Positions 14,215 to 23,098 of a stretch of DNA of 23,163 nucleotides are shown piece after piece (positions within the stretch are counted from its first letter, which is position 1; the number at the start of each line of letters is the position of its first letter). The notes under the pieces were generated by a model that had not been told where the DNA came from, did no database searches, and was given only the letters and a program-made list of their open reading frames with translations. Both the position numbers and the translations under genes were made by a program. The stretch comes from an uncultured Eubacteriales bacterium. Its GTDB lineage: Bacteria > Bacillota > Clostridia > Monoglobales > Monoglobaceae. The stretch lies in the NCBI GenBank assembly GCA_900545865.1, contig URAN01000044.1, positions 1 to 23,163 of the forward strand, written 5' to 3'.

Positions 14215-17200
14215 TTATTTAAAGTATTTTACGCCGCTCTCAAACAGCTTTTGATCTTTGTTACCCGGAACGTTTTTGAATACGTTTGCCGCAAACCTCT
14301 CCGAATGTCCCATCTTTCCGAACACTCTTCCGTCAGGGCTTGTTATACCCTCGATTGCATAATACGAACCATTGGGGTTTGACGGCATATCATATGTCGG
14401 CTCGCCGTTTTGGTCAACGTACTGTGTCGCAATCTGTCCGTTCTTTTCCATCTCCGCAATGGTTTCGGGGCTTGCAACAAACCTTCCTTCACCGTGGGAT
14501 ATTGCTATTTGGTGAATGTCGCCGACCTCAACCCCGGCAAGCCACGGTGACTTAACCGACGCAATCCTTGTCGCGGCAAGCCTTGACATATGTCTGCCGA
14601 TTGTGTTAAATGTCAAAGTCGGGCTGTTGCTCTCTGCCTTTCTTATCTCTCCGTACGGTACAAGACCGAGCTTGATAAGCGCCTGAAAGCCGTTGCAGAT
14701 ACCGAGGATAAGTCCGTCACGATTATTCAAAAGTTCCATAACCGCGGTGCGCACCTTTTCGTTTTCGAACGCCGCTTTTATGAACTTGCCCGAACCATCG
14801 GGTTCATCACCGCCGCTGAATCCGCCCGGGAACATTATAATTTGCGCCTTGTCTATCGCATCTGCAAAACTGTCGATTGATTCGGCAATGTGTGACGGTT
14901 TAAGGTTTCTGAATATTCTGACATCCGCATCCGCGCCGGCACGTTCGAACGCTTTTGCCGAATCATACTCACAGTTCGTCCCGGGGAAAGCCGGTATAAA
15001 TACGCGCGGCTTTGCAAAAGTGGTCTTGGGACGAATATTGATTCTTTCTCCGTATTCAAACTTTTTCATACCTGCGTTTTCACATTCCGCCTTTGTGGCA
15101 AAAACGCCCTCGAGCGGTGCTGTCCACGCCTTTTCTATATCATCGAGCGGAATATTCTCGTCGCATATCTTGATGCACGGTTCAGCCATCGTATGACCGA
15201 GCTTTGTCACATTTATATCGTTGCCCATAAAACCGGTCGCGCCGAGGCCCTTAACCTCTATTATCACACTTCCGTACTTCGCCTTGAAAAGTTCCGACTT
15301 ATCACAGCAATCCGTGAACTCAAAGCCTATTTTGTTGCCGAGCGACATCTTGCATATTGCCTCTGCCGCACCGCCATAGCCTATCGCCCACGCCGAATTG
15401 ATAAGATTAACCTTATCATCTCTCATCATCATATAGAGCATATCATAAAGCACCTTTAAGCTTTCGAAATCAGGCATATTGTTTTCATCGTATTTGGGGC
15501 TGAGCATAAACACAAGGTTGTCTGTGCCCTTAAATTCAGACGATACTGCGTGACTTGCCGAAAGCGGAGCAACCGCAAATGAAACAAGTGTGGGCGGAAC
15601 GTCTATATCATTGAACGAACCCGACATACTGTCCTTGCCGCCGATAGCCGCAAGACCCAGCTTTTCCTGTGCCGTATATGCGCCGAGCAGAGCTGACAAC
15701 GGCTTGCCCCAGCGTTTCGGGTCAACGCCCAATCTCTCAAAGTATTCCTGAAAAGTAAGGTATATATCCTTATAATCCGCTCCCGCCGCAACGGCGCGCG
15801 TAACCGAATCAACGACCGCATACAGCGCACCCATATACGGGTTTTTCGCCGACAATTTCGGATTATATCCAAACGCCATAACCGTCGCCGTATCGGTGTC
15901 TTTATGCAAGGTCGGGACTTTCGCTACCATATTCTGTTGAGGGGTCAGCTGATACTTGCCGCCGAACGGCATAAACACAGTTCCTGCGCCGATTGTGCTG
16001 TCGAATCTCTCGGCGAGCCCGTGCTGTGACGCAATGTTCAAATCGCTCATCATATTTTTGAACTTTTCGGCATATGTATCACCCGTTGCCGAAAAATCAA
16101 ATACGTCCGCCGAAAAGTCAGCCTTATCGACCTTAACGTCATTATGTTTTTCCGCACCGTTTGTATTCAAAAAGTCACGGCTTATATCGCATATCACCTT
16201 TCCGCGCCAGCTCATAACAAGACGGTTCGTGTCCGTTACCTTGGCAACCCGAACAGCGTCAAGGTTCTCTTTGTCCGCCTCGGCTATAAACCTATCCGTA
16301 TCCTTTGCACGGATAACAACCGCCATTCTCTCTTGAGATTCCGAAATGGCAAGCTCCGTTCCGTCAAGACCGTCATACTTTTTGGGTACTTTGTCGAGAT
16401 TAATACAAAGTCCGTCCGCAAGCTCGCCGACCGCAACCGACACGCCGCCCGCACCAAAGTCGTTACAACGCCTTATCATATGCGTAACTTTGGGCTTTCT
16501 GAACAGTCTTTGCAGCTTTCTTTCAACGGGCGCGTTACCTTTTTGAACCTCTGCGCCACAGGTTTCGAGCGATGAATCGTTATGTGCCTTTGACGAGCCT
16601 GTCGCACCGCCGCAGCCGTCACGTCCCGTCATTCCTCCCAAGAGAATAACCACATCTCCCGGCTCGGGAACTTCGCGGATTACATTGGCTTTGGGCGCCG
16701 CCGCAATAACCGCGCCTATCTCCATACGCTTTGCCACATATCCCTCGTCATATATCTCGTGAACCTGTCCCGTTGCCAGACCTATCTGATTGCCGTAAGA
16801 GCTATATCCCTGTGCCGCACCGACAGTTATCTTTCTTTGCGGAAGCTTTCCGTGAAGGGTCGGTGCTGCGCCTTTGCACGGGTTGCCGCTTCCTGTGACT
16901 CTCATTGCCTGATACACATACGAACGTCCCGATAACGGGTCACGTATTGCGCCGCCCAAACAGGTCGCCGCTCCGCCGAACGGCTCTATTTCGGTCGGAT
17001 GATTATGTGTTTCGTTTTTGAACATAATCAGCCAATCCTCTTTTGTTCCGTCAGCCATATCAAGTTTAACATTAATGCTGCACGCGTTTATTTCCTCTGA
17101 TTCATCGAGAGCCGAGAGCCGTCCCTGTTTTTTAAGTTCCTTGACCGCTATTGTCGCAATATCCATAAGACAGATATTTTTCGGCGTTTTGTTTTGATAA

Positions 17201-17970
17201 ACAAAATCTCTCGATTTTTTATATTCCTCATACGCCGCCGCGATAATCTCATCATCAATCTTTACATTATCAAGTATCGTTGAAAAAGTAGTATGACGGC
17301 AATGGTCCGACCAATATGTGTCAATCATACGTATCTCGGTAACGGTCGGGTTACGCTTTTCGGTATTTTTAAAATAATCGCGGCAAAAGCTTATATCATC
17401 AAAATCCATTGCCAAGCCCATATCCGCAATCATTGCCTTTAACCCGTCATCGTCCGCGTCACAGAATCCGTCTATTGTTGCAACATCCAACGGTTCATCA
17501 CTCTTATCGATAAGGCTCTCGGGCATCTCTATGCTTGCACGTCTTGACTCAACGGGGTTAATGCAATAGTCCGCCGCGCTGTTGACATCATCATCCGAAA
17601 TATCGCCGCAAAGCACAACTATCTTTGCCGTTCTTACAATCGGTTTTTCGCCGCCCGTCATAATCTGAACACACTGTGCCGCACTGTCGGCTCTCTGGTC
17701 GAACTGACCGGGAAGGTATTCCGTTGCAAAGTATTTATCATCAATCGAAATTTCGCCGAACGAAATATTATCAACCTGGGGTTCGGCAAAAACCGTATCG
17801 CGCGTCAGTTCAATATCCGCGTCCGACATCCCCTCGACATCATATCTGTTGATTATGCGAACCGATTTGAGTCCGCCAAGTCCGAGGTTTTCTTTAAGGT
17901 CGCGGCACAGCGCGCCCGCCTCAATATCAAAACCCTTTTTCTTTTCCACAAAAAGTCTTTTTATTGCCAT
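14215..17970 (-). CDS. purL: Phosphoribosylformylglycinamidine synthase, single-chain
   Basis: This enzyme converts FGAR, glutamine and ATP to FGAM. It is the large one-chain form (1251 residues). An N-terminal PurS-like region (about 1-85) is followed by the two AIRS-type halves, with HNHPTEIEPFGG marking the ATP/metal site and GGKDSMSGSF in the second half. A C-terminal glutamine amidotransferase domain starts near 989 (RVFIPAFPGTNCEYD). The amidotransferase triad is visible as Cys1092 (GICNGF) and His1222 and Glu1224 (GHSER). AAGGAGAT lies 6-7 nt before the ATG. The ridA hairpin ends only about 30 nt upstream and I find no clear promoter in the gap, so expression may depend on read-through from ilvA-ridA. 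luxS follows after 17 nt. Confidence 0.97.
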   Translation of the reverse strand: MAIKRLFVEKKKGFDIEAGALCRDLKENLGLGGLKSVRIINRYDVEGMSDADIELTRDTVFAEPQVDNISFGEISIDDKYFATEYLPGQFDQRADSAAQCVQIMTGGEKPIVRTAKIVVLCGDISDDDVNSAADYCINPVESRRASIEMPESLIDKSDEPLDVATIDGFCDADDDGLKAMIADMGLAMDFDDISFCRDYFKNTEKRNPTVTEIRMIDTYWSDHCRHTTFSTILDNVKIDDEIIAAAYEEYKKSRDFVYQNKTPKNICLMDIATIAVKELKKQGRLSALDESEEINACSINVKLDMADGTKEDWLIMFKNETHNHPTEIEPFGGAATCLGGAIRDPLSGRSYVYQAMRVTGSGNPCKGAAPTLHGKLPQRKITVGAAQGYSSYGNQIGLATGQVHEIYDEGYVAKRMEIGAVIAAAPKANVIREVPEPGDVVILLGGMTGRDGCGGATGSSKAHNDSSLETCGAEVQKGNAPVERKLQRLFRKPKVTHMIRRCNDFGAGGVSVAVGELADGLCINLDKVPKKYDGLDGTELAISESQERMAVVIRAKDTDRFIAEADKENLDAVRVAKVTDTNRLVMSWRGKVICDISRDFLNTNGAEKHNDVKVDKADFSADVFDFSATGDTYAEKFKNMMSDLNIASQHGLAERFDSTIGAGTVFMPFGGKYQLTPQQNMVAKVPTLHKDTDTATVMAFGYNPKLSAKNPYMGALYAVVDSVTRAVAAGADYKDIYLTFQEYFERLGVDPKRWGKPLSALLGAYTAQEKLGLAAIGGKDSMSGSFNDIDVPPTLVSFAVAPLSASHAVSSEFKGTDNLVFMLSPKYDENNMPDFESLKVLYDMLYMMMRDDKVNLINSAWAIGYGGAAEAICKMSLGNKIGFEFTDCCDKSELFKAKYGSVIIEVKGLGATGFMGNDINVTKLGHTMAEPCIKICDENIPLDDIEKAWTAPLEGVFATKAECENAGMKKFEYGERINIRPKTTFAKPRVFIPAFPGTNCEYDSAKAFERAGADADVRIFRNLKPSHIAESIDSFADAIDKAQIIMFPGGFSGGDEPDGSGKFIKAAFENEKVRTAVMELLNNRDGLILGICNGFQALIKLGLVPYGEIRKAESNSPTLTFNTIGRHMSRLAATRIASVKSPWLAGVEVGDIHQIAISHGEGRFVASPETIAEMEKNGQIATQYVDQNGEPTYDMPSNPNGSYYAIEGITSPDGRVFGKMGHSERFAANVFKNVPGNKDQKLFESGVKYFK

Positions 17971-18000
17971 TTTTTATCTCCTTATGTATTTGTATTTAAC

Positions 18001-18033
18001 AAAACAGGAGTCGGCGTATACACACCGACTCCT
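18001..18033 (-). terminator. Hairpin terminator between ridA and purL
   Basis: A 9-bp perfect stem, AGGAGTCGG (18006-18014) with CCGACTCCT (18025-18033), encloses a 10-nt loop. On the minus strand GTTTTGTT follows. It begins 8 nt after the ridA stop codon. The T-run is short, so termination may be partial. The AGGAG inside the stem is not the purL ribosome site. Confidence 0.7.
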
Positions 18034-18041
18034 AAAAATGC

Positions 18042-18422
18042 TTACAGTACAGCTATAACTTCTACCTCCGCAAGTGCGCCTTTGGGCAGAGAACGCACCG
18101 CCACGCACGAACGCGCGGGCTTAGATGAAAAATACTTTCCGTATATCTCATTAAATACGGCAAAATCCGCAATATCCGCGAGGAAACACGTTGTCTTTAC
18201 CGCTTTGTCAAAGCCGCTTCCGGCACGGTCGAGAACCTCGCCCAAATTCTTCATTATCTGTTCGGTCTGTTCGGCTATGCCGCCGCCTACCAAATCTCCC
18301 GTTTCGGGGTTTATTGCAATCTGTCCCGATGTATATACCGTACCGCCGGCAATTATCGCTTGTGAATACGGGCCGATTGCCGCCGGAGCTTTGTCTGTGT
18401 GTACTTTTGTCAATTCTGTCAT
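18042..18422 (-). CDS. ridA: RidA family enamine/imine deaminase
   Basis: RidA hydrolyses the reactive enamine/imine intermediates released by threonine/serine dehydratases, such as 2-aminoacrylate, to the 2-oxo acid and ammonia. The 126-residue protein has IGPYSQA (16-22), YTSGQIAINP (30-39), the substrate-carboxylate Arg104 in ARSCVAV and Glu119 in ALAEVEVIA, so the residues needed for deaminase activity are present. Length is typical of the trimeric family. It starts 46 nt after ilvA, its metabolic partner, and AAGGCGG precedes the ATG. A hairpin closes the pair. Confidence 0.95.
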   Translation of the reverse strand: MTELTKVHTDKAPAAIGPYSQAIIAGGTVYTSGQIAINPETGDLVGGGIAEQTEQIMKNLGEVLDRAGSGFDKAVKTTCFLADIADFAVFNEIYGKYFSSKPARSCVAVRSLPKGALAEVEVIAVL

Positions 18423-18468
18423 TTTTATTCCGCCTTTCCGATAATATTTATTTTAGAATTTTGTATAA

Positions 18469-19665
18469 TTATCCAACAATTTTATATCCGCTGTCCGACA
18501 GATTCTTAATTATCTCATCCAAATGCTGTTGGTTTCTCGTCTCTATCGAGATACGCAATACGCACGAATTAATATCCAAATCAACGTCCGTTCTTGTATG
18601 GTTGACCGATATAACGTTTCCGCCCGTCTTTGAAATAATATCCGATACGCCCAAAAGCTGACCGGGCTTGTCCACAAGCTCGATAACAAGCTCGGCAAGT
18701 CTGCCCGCTTTCTGAAGGCCTCTGTCTATTACTCTTGACAATATGGTAACGTCAATATTACCGCCCGAAACCAAGCATACAACCTTTTTGCCCTTAATCG
18801 GAACTTTATTAAATATTGCCGCCGCGACCGATACCGCGCCCGCGCCCTCGGCAATCATCTTTTGTTTTTCGATAAGTTCGAGTATCGCGGTCGCGACCTC
18901 GTCATCCGTCACTGTAACAATCTCGTCAACGTACTTGCTGCAATACTCATAGGTATGCTCGCCCGGGGTCTTTACCGCGATACCGTCGGCAATCGTTTTG
19001 ACATCCGACAGTGTTTCAATCTTTTTATCGCGCAAAGCGTTGAGCATTGACGGTGCGCCTGATGCCTGAACACCGTAAATCTTTACATCGGGTTTAAGCG
19101 ACTTTATTGCAAAGGCAACACCGCTTATAAGTCCGCCGCCGCCGACGGGAACGAGAACCGCATCGGCATCGGAGAGCTGGTTCAGGATTTCAAGACCTAT
19201 TGTTCCCTGACCCGCAATTACCATTTCATCGTCAAACGGATGAATAAATGTCATATCACGCTCTTTGACAAGCTCAAGAGCCTTTGCGTATGCGTCGTCA
19301 TAGGTACCCTTTACAAGGCACACCTCGGCGCCGTAGCTCTTTGTCGCCTCAACCTTTGAAATAGGTGCGTTGTCGGGTATGCAAATCAGCGATTTAATAC
19401 CGTTCTTTGCCGCCGCAAGAGCAACTCCCTGTGCGTGGTTCCCTGCGGAACAGGCAATAACGCCTTTTGCTTTTTCCTCCTCTGTCAGCTGTGAAATCTT
19501 ATAGTACGCGCCTCTTACCTTAAAAGAACCCGTAACCTGAAGATTCTCTGTTTTTAAATACAGTTCGCAATCGGGGCGCAAAGTCGTGGAGCGAATCAAG
19601 TCCGTCGGACGTGCGACCTCTTTGAGAACAAAACCGGCATGATAAACTTTATCAAGCGTCAGCAT
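18469..19665 (-). CDS. ilvA: Threonine ammonia-lyase with C-terminal ACT domain
   Basis: This PLP enzyme converts threonine to 2-oxobutyrate and ammonia, feeding isoleucine synthesis or fermentation. The 398 residues contain the PLP lysine Lys49 in GSFKVRGA, SAGNHAQG (73-80), the glycine loop GGGGL (175-179), SGGN (300-303) and, after about residue 324, one ACT domain (LVIELVDKPGQLLGV). The length fits the short TdcB/IlvA form with one ACT domain, not the roughly 510-residue form with two regulatory modules. Which pathway it serves is not settled by sequence alone. A promoter at 19710-19738 precedes it. The AAAGG site is about 12 nt from the ATG, a little long. Confidence 0.94.
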   Translation of the reverse strand: MLTLDKVYHAGFVLKEVARPTDLIRSTTLRPDCELYLKTENLQVTGSFKVRGAYYKISQLTEEEKAKGVIACSAGNHAQGVALAAAKNGIKSLICIPDNAPISKVEATKSYGAEVCLVKGTYDDAYAKALELVKERDMTFIHPFDDEMVIAGQGTIGLEILNQLSDADAVLVPVGGGGLISGVAFAIKSLKPDVKIYGVQASGAPSMLNALRDKKIETLSDVKTIADGIAVKTPGEHTYEYCSKYVDEIVTVTDDEVATAILELIEKQKMIAEGAGAVSVAAAIFNKVPIKGKKVVCLVSGGNIDVTILSRVIDRGLQKAGRLAELVIELVDKPGQLLGVSDIISKTGGNVISVNHTRTDVDLDINSCVLRISIETRNQQHLDEIIKNLSDSGYKIVG

Positions 19666-19709
19666 AACAAAACAACACCTTTCTCATATTCAAAATAAGT
19701 AATATATAC

Positions 19710-19738
19710 AGTATAACACATAAATCCGAATCAGCCAA
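19710..19738 (-). promoter_or_regulatory. Probable promoter for ilvA-ridA
   Basis: On the minus strand TTGGCT (19738-19733) and TATACT (19715-19710) are 17 bp apart; they match consensus at 4 and 5 of 6 positions. The start would lie near 19703, giving a leader of about 40 nt. No T-box or long leader structure is present. Confidence 0.6.
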
Positions 19739-19768
19739 TCGGCAGACCGCAGATAATATCACAAAATA

Positions 19769-19785
19769 ATACAAAATCTTTGTAT
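19769..19785 (-). terminator. Weak AT-rich hairpin after hemW
   Basis: ATACAAA (19769-19775) and TTTGTAT (19779-19785) pair around 3 bases, 35 nt past the hemW stop, with TATTTTG after it on the minus strand and ATTTTTTC after it on the plus strand. The AT-only stem makes it a doubtful terminator. Confidence 0.35.
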
Positions 19786-19819
19786 ATTTTTTCATTCCGT
19801 GCGATTTTTGCGGCTTTTA

Positions 19820-20983
19820 TCAAACAAAATCCGACATAATCGCGTTGCTTACATAGACATATTCGCTCGGAATATAAATCCTGCCGTCTTTTCGGATAAG
19901 AGTTCCTCTTTTTATGTTTTTATTGAGTTCATCACCGAAAATCTCATCAATCGGCGTTGAAAAACGCCTTAAAAACTCACTTTCGGATATTCCGTCACGG
20001 ATTCTCAACCCGAGATACACAAATTCCGACATCTTATCAAATTCCGAAAGAATATCGCTGTGCAAGACCGCCGTTTTTTTATCCGATACGGCTTTTATGT
20101 ATGCCGCCGTATTGGTGATGTTACAAAAACGCCTGCCGCCGAAACACGAATACGCCCCTGCGCCAAAGCCGATAAAATCGATACATCGCCAGTATTTGAG
20201 ATTGTGACGGCTCTCATATCCGTGCATTGCGAAATTTGAAATTTCGTATCTCTCATACCCCATATCCGACAAATAATCCGAACACAAATCATACATATCA
20301 CGGCTCGTATCATCATCCGCCGCCGAATAGCCTTTTCTTGCAAACGGCGTGCCTTCCTCTATTTTGAGGGCGTATGCCGAGATATGTTTAAGTCCGAGTT
20401 CTGCCGCCGCTTTAAGGGTTTCGCGCCAAACATACATTTTCTGTGTCGGCAAGCCAAACATCAAGTCCCCCGAAATATTATCAAACCCTGCGCTTTTCGC
20501 CGCCTTGACACACTCGCGGCAATCATCAAACTTGTGAATCCTGCCGAGCATTCTCAAAAGCGCGTCATTTGCCGACTGTATACCTATGCTCAGGCGATTA
20601 AAACCGCCGCGGTGTAATTTTTCGAAATATTTTTCATCAACCGTTCCAGGGTTACATTCGGTTGTTATCTCACAATCCTCATCAATATCAAACACCGACC
20701 GAACGGCATCAAGTATCATAATCAGCGACTCCGCCGACAAAACGGTGGGCGTTCCGCCCCCGAAGTATATCGAATCGACACAAATACCTTTATATCTTTC
20801 TTCCGATGCCGAAATTTCGCGGCAAAGCGCCGCGATATATTTCTTTTGTTCGTCTATGTTTCCAACGTGTGAGTTAAAATCACAGTATTTGCATTTTGCG
20901 GCGCAAAACGGAATATGAATATATACCCCAATCTTTTCGGTATTTTTATCGCCGCCGTCAAAAATTCTTTCAGTTTTTTTCAT
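19820..20983 (-). CDS. hemW: HemW, radical SAM heme chaperone
   Basis: HemW (formerly annotated as HemN-like coproporphyrinogen III oxidase) binds heme and a 4Fe-4S cluster and delivers heme to target proteins. The 387-residue protein has the radical SAM motif with Cys27, Cys31 and Cys34, followed by Asp-Phe and not the Gly-Cys of true HemN. It also has YFGGGTPT (73-80), SIGIQSAND (132-140), EISNFA (247-252), the His-Asn-Leu-Lys-Tyr-Trp stretch at 260-265 and GFGAGAYS (272-279), plus a C-terminal HemN_C-like domain. It starts 13 nt after the lepA stop and I see no Shine-Dalgarno site, so translation probably depends on ribosomes finishing lepA. The lepA-hemW order is common in Firmicutes; the often-following hrcA-grpE-dnaK genes are absent here. 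Confidence 0.93.
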   Translation of the reverse strand: MKKTERIFDGGDKNTEKIGVYIHIPFCAAKCKYCDFNSHVGNIDEQKKYIAALCREISASEERYKGICVDSIYFGGGTPTVLSAESLIMILDAVRSVFDIDEDCEITTECNPGTVDEKYFEKLHRGGFNRLSIGIQSANDALLRMLGRIHKFDDCRECVKAAKSAGFDNISGDLMFGLPTQKMYVWRETLKAAAELGLKHISAYALKIEEGTPFARKGYSAADDDTSRDMYDLCSDYLSDMGYERYEISNFAMHGYESRHNLKYWRCIDFIGFGAGAYSCFGGRRFCNITNTAAYIKAVSDKKTAVLHSDILSEFDKMSEFVYLGLRIRDGISESEFLRRFSTPIDEIFGDELNKNIKRGTLIRKDGRIYIPSEYVYVSNAIMSDFV

Positions 20984-20996
20984 ATCATATATTGAA

Positions 20997-22802
20997 TTAA
21001 TCCAGTTTAAGCACGGACATAAACGCCTCTTGCGGAACCTCGACCGAACCGACCTGGCGCATTCTCTTTTTGCCCTCTTTCTGTTTTTCCAACAGCTTTT
21101 TCTTACGGCTTATGTCACCGCCGTAACATTTCGCCAATACATCTTTGCGCATTGCGCGGACAGTCTCGCGCGCAATAATCTTGCCGCCTATTGCCGCCTG
21201 AATCGGCACTTCGAAAAGCTGTCTCGGGATAACGTCTTTTAACTTTTCCGCCATTCTGCGTCCGCGCGAATAAGCGCGTTCTTTGTGAACGATAAACGAC
21301 AGAGCGTCAACCTGTTCGCCGTTTAAAAGCATATCGAGCTTGACAAGCTCGGCTTTTTCGAATCGTGCAAACTCATAGTCAAACGATGCATACCCCCTCG
21401 TCCGCGACTTCAGCGCGTCAAAAAAGTCATATATTATCTCGTTGAGCGGAAGCTCATAGTTGAGCGATACGCGTGTGTCGTCAAGATATGTCATATCGAT
21501 ATAGTTACCGCGTCTGTCCTGACAAAGCTCCATAATGCTGCCGACATATTCCTTGGGGGTCATAATGGTCGCCTTTACTATCGGTTCCATCATATAATCA
21601 ATCTCCGACGCTTCGGGAAGGTTGGTCGGGTTATCTATTTCGAGCTTTTCGCCGTTTGTCTTTATGACAATATACTCAACCGACGGCGCGGTCGTAACCA
21701 AATCAAGGTTATATTCTCTCTCTAAACGCTCTTGGATAATCTCCATATGCAAAAGCCCGAGGAATCCGCATCTGAAACCGAATCCGAGAGCAACCGATGT
21801 TTCGGCCTCGAAATTCAGAGCCGCATCGTTGAGCTGTAACTTTTCGAGCGCCTCGCGCAGGTCGTCATATCTCGCACCGTCCGCCGGATAGATTCCGCAA
21901 TACACCATTGACTTTACCTCTTTATATCCCGGCAGAGCCTCGTCCGCAGGGCGGTCGGCAAGAGTCACCGTATCGCCGACATGAACGTCACGGACGTTCT
22001 TTATGCTTGCGGCAATATATCCTACCTCGCCCGACTCGAGACAACCCGATGAGAGCATTCCGTTCGGTTCGAGATAGCCGACCTCAACAACGTCAAACTC
22101 GCTGCCCGTTGCCATCATTTTGATTCTCTGACCGGCTTTAAGCTTTCCGTCCTTGATACGAACATATACGATTACACCCTTATACGCGTCATAATATGAA
22201 TCAAATATAAGGGCTTTGAGCGGTGCGTTTTCGTCACCCGACGGCGGCGGAACAAGCTCAACAATCTTTTCCAAAACCGCATCAATATTTATTCCGTTCT
22301 TTGCCGAAATACACGGCGCGTCCTCGCCGTCAATGCCTATAACATCCTCTATCTCTTTTTTCACCTCATCGGGGCGCGCCGCCGGAAGGTCAATCTTATT
22401 TATTACAGGAACAAGTTCAAGGTCGTGTTCAAGCGCAAGATAGGTGTTCGCAAGGGTCTGTGCCTCTATTCCTTGTGCCGCGTCAACGACAAGCACAGCC
22501 CCCTCACACGCCGCAAGACTCCGCGATACTTCATAATTAAAGTCAACGTGTCCCGGGGTATCGATGAGATTTAAAACATATTGTTCCCCGTCTTTGGCGT
22601 TGTACAGCAATTTAACCGCACGCGCTTTTATCGTGATTCCGCGCTCTCTTTCCAAATCCATATTATCGAGAATCTGCTCTTGCATTTCGCGTTTGGTGAG
22701 AGTTCCCGTAAGCTCTAATATGCGGTCGGCGAGCGTACTCTTGCCGTGGTCGATATGTGCTATTATCGAAAAATTGCGTATGTTGTTGCGATTATATGCC
22801 AT
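20997..22802 (-). CDS. lepA: Elongation factor 4 (LepA), ribosome-associated GTPase
   Basis: LepA/EF4 is a translational GTPase related to EF-G that acts on stalled or initiating ribosomes. The 601 residues show G1 AHIDHGKST (15-23), RGIT (54-57), DTPGH (81-85) and NKID (135-138), then EF-G-like domains II, III and V and the LepA-specific C-terminal domain, ending in VPQEAFMSVLKLD. Length is normal. A perfect AGGAGG (22808-22813) sits 5 nt before the ATG. Its own promoter lies at 22892-22920. It leads the lepA-hemW unit. Confidence 0.98.
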   Translation of the reverse strand: MAYNRNNIRNFSIIAHIDHGKSTLADRILELTGTLTKREMQEQILDNMDLERERGITIKARAVKLLYNAKDGEQYVLNLIDTPGHVDFNYEVSRSLAACEGAVLVVDAAQGIEAQTLANTYLALEHDLELVPVINKIDLPAARPDEVKKEIEDVIGIDGEDAPCISAKNGINIDAVLEKIVELVPPPSGDENAPLKALIFDSYYDAYKGVIVYVRIKDGKLKAGQRIKMMATGSEFDVVEVGYLEPNGMLSSGCLESGEVGYIAASIKNVRDVHVGDTVTLADRPADEALPGYKEVKSMVYCGIYPADGARYDDLREALEKLQLNDAALNFEAETSVALGFGFRCGFLGLLHMEIIQERLEREYNLDLVTTAPSVEYIVIKTNGEKLEIDNPTNLPEASEIDYMMEPIVKATIMTPKEYVGSIMELCQDRRGNYIDMTYLDDTRVSLNYELPLNEIIYDFFDALKSRTRGYASFDYEFARFEKAELVKLDMLLNGEQVDALSFIVHKERAYSRGRRMAEKLKDVIPRQLFEVPIQAAIGGKIIARETVRAMRKDVLAKCYGGDISRKKKLLEKQKEGKKRMRQVGSVEVPQEAFMSVLKLD

Positions 22803-22891
22803 TTTTTCCTCCTGTGCCTGTGTGCGGCGTTTTTAACCTATATGATTTCACATAAAATGTGTGCCGTTTTTGTAGTTGATAAACATATATT

Positions 22892-22920
22892 ATTTTAACA
22901 TATATCACGCGTATTTTCAA
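22892..22920 (-). promoter_or_regulatory. Promoter for lepA-hemW
   Basis: On the minus strand TTGAAA (22920-22915) and TAAAAT (22897-22892) are 17 bp apart, each matching consensus at 5 of 6 positions. The start is expected near 22885, about 80 nt before the lepA ATG. Confidence 0.65.
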
Positions 22921-22980
22921 GTATTTTGCCAAAACTTTTTAACGTCTTTCCAAAACCGCTGTATTTTTTCAAATTTTCTC

Positions 22981-23009
22981 TTGCAAAAACGAGCTTTCTG
23001 TGTTATAAT
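22981..23009 (+). promoter_or_regulatory. Strong rightward promoter leaving the window
   Basis: TTGCAA (22981-22986) and TATAAT (23004-23009) are 17 bp apart, and TG at 23001-23002 forms an extended -10 (TGTTATAAT). It is the only convincing plus-strand promoter in the window and fires away from lepA. Transcription would start near 23016 and reach a gene beyond the right edge. No coding frame is seen in the 150 nt that remain. Confidence 0.7.
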
Positions 23010-23098
23010 AACCCTACCACATTTATCAAATAAAGTAAATATCGTATGCCATCTTGTTTTCATATACCGAGATAAGATTTATTTAATTTAGCATATTT

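Noticed and set aside
17971..18041. Purine or other riboswitch, or PurR box, controlling purL
   Set aside because: No purine-riboswitch core fits, and the space is filled by the ridA hairpin and the purL ribosome site.
22876..23091. Plus-strand 71-codon frame upstream of lepA
   Set aside because: It spans the lepA promoter and the rightward promoter, has no ribosome site and an AT-driven composition.
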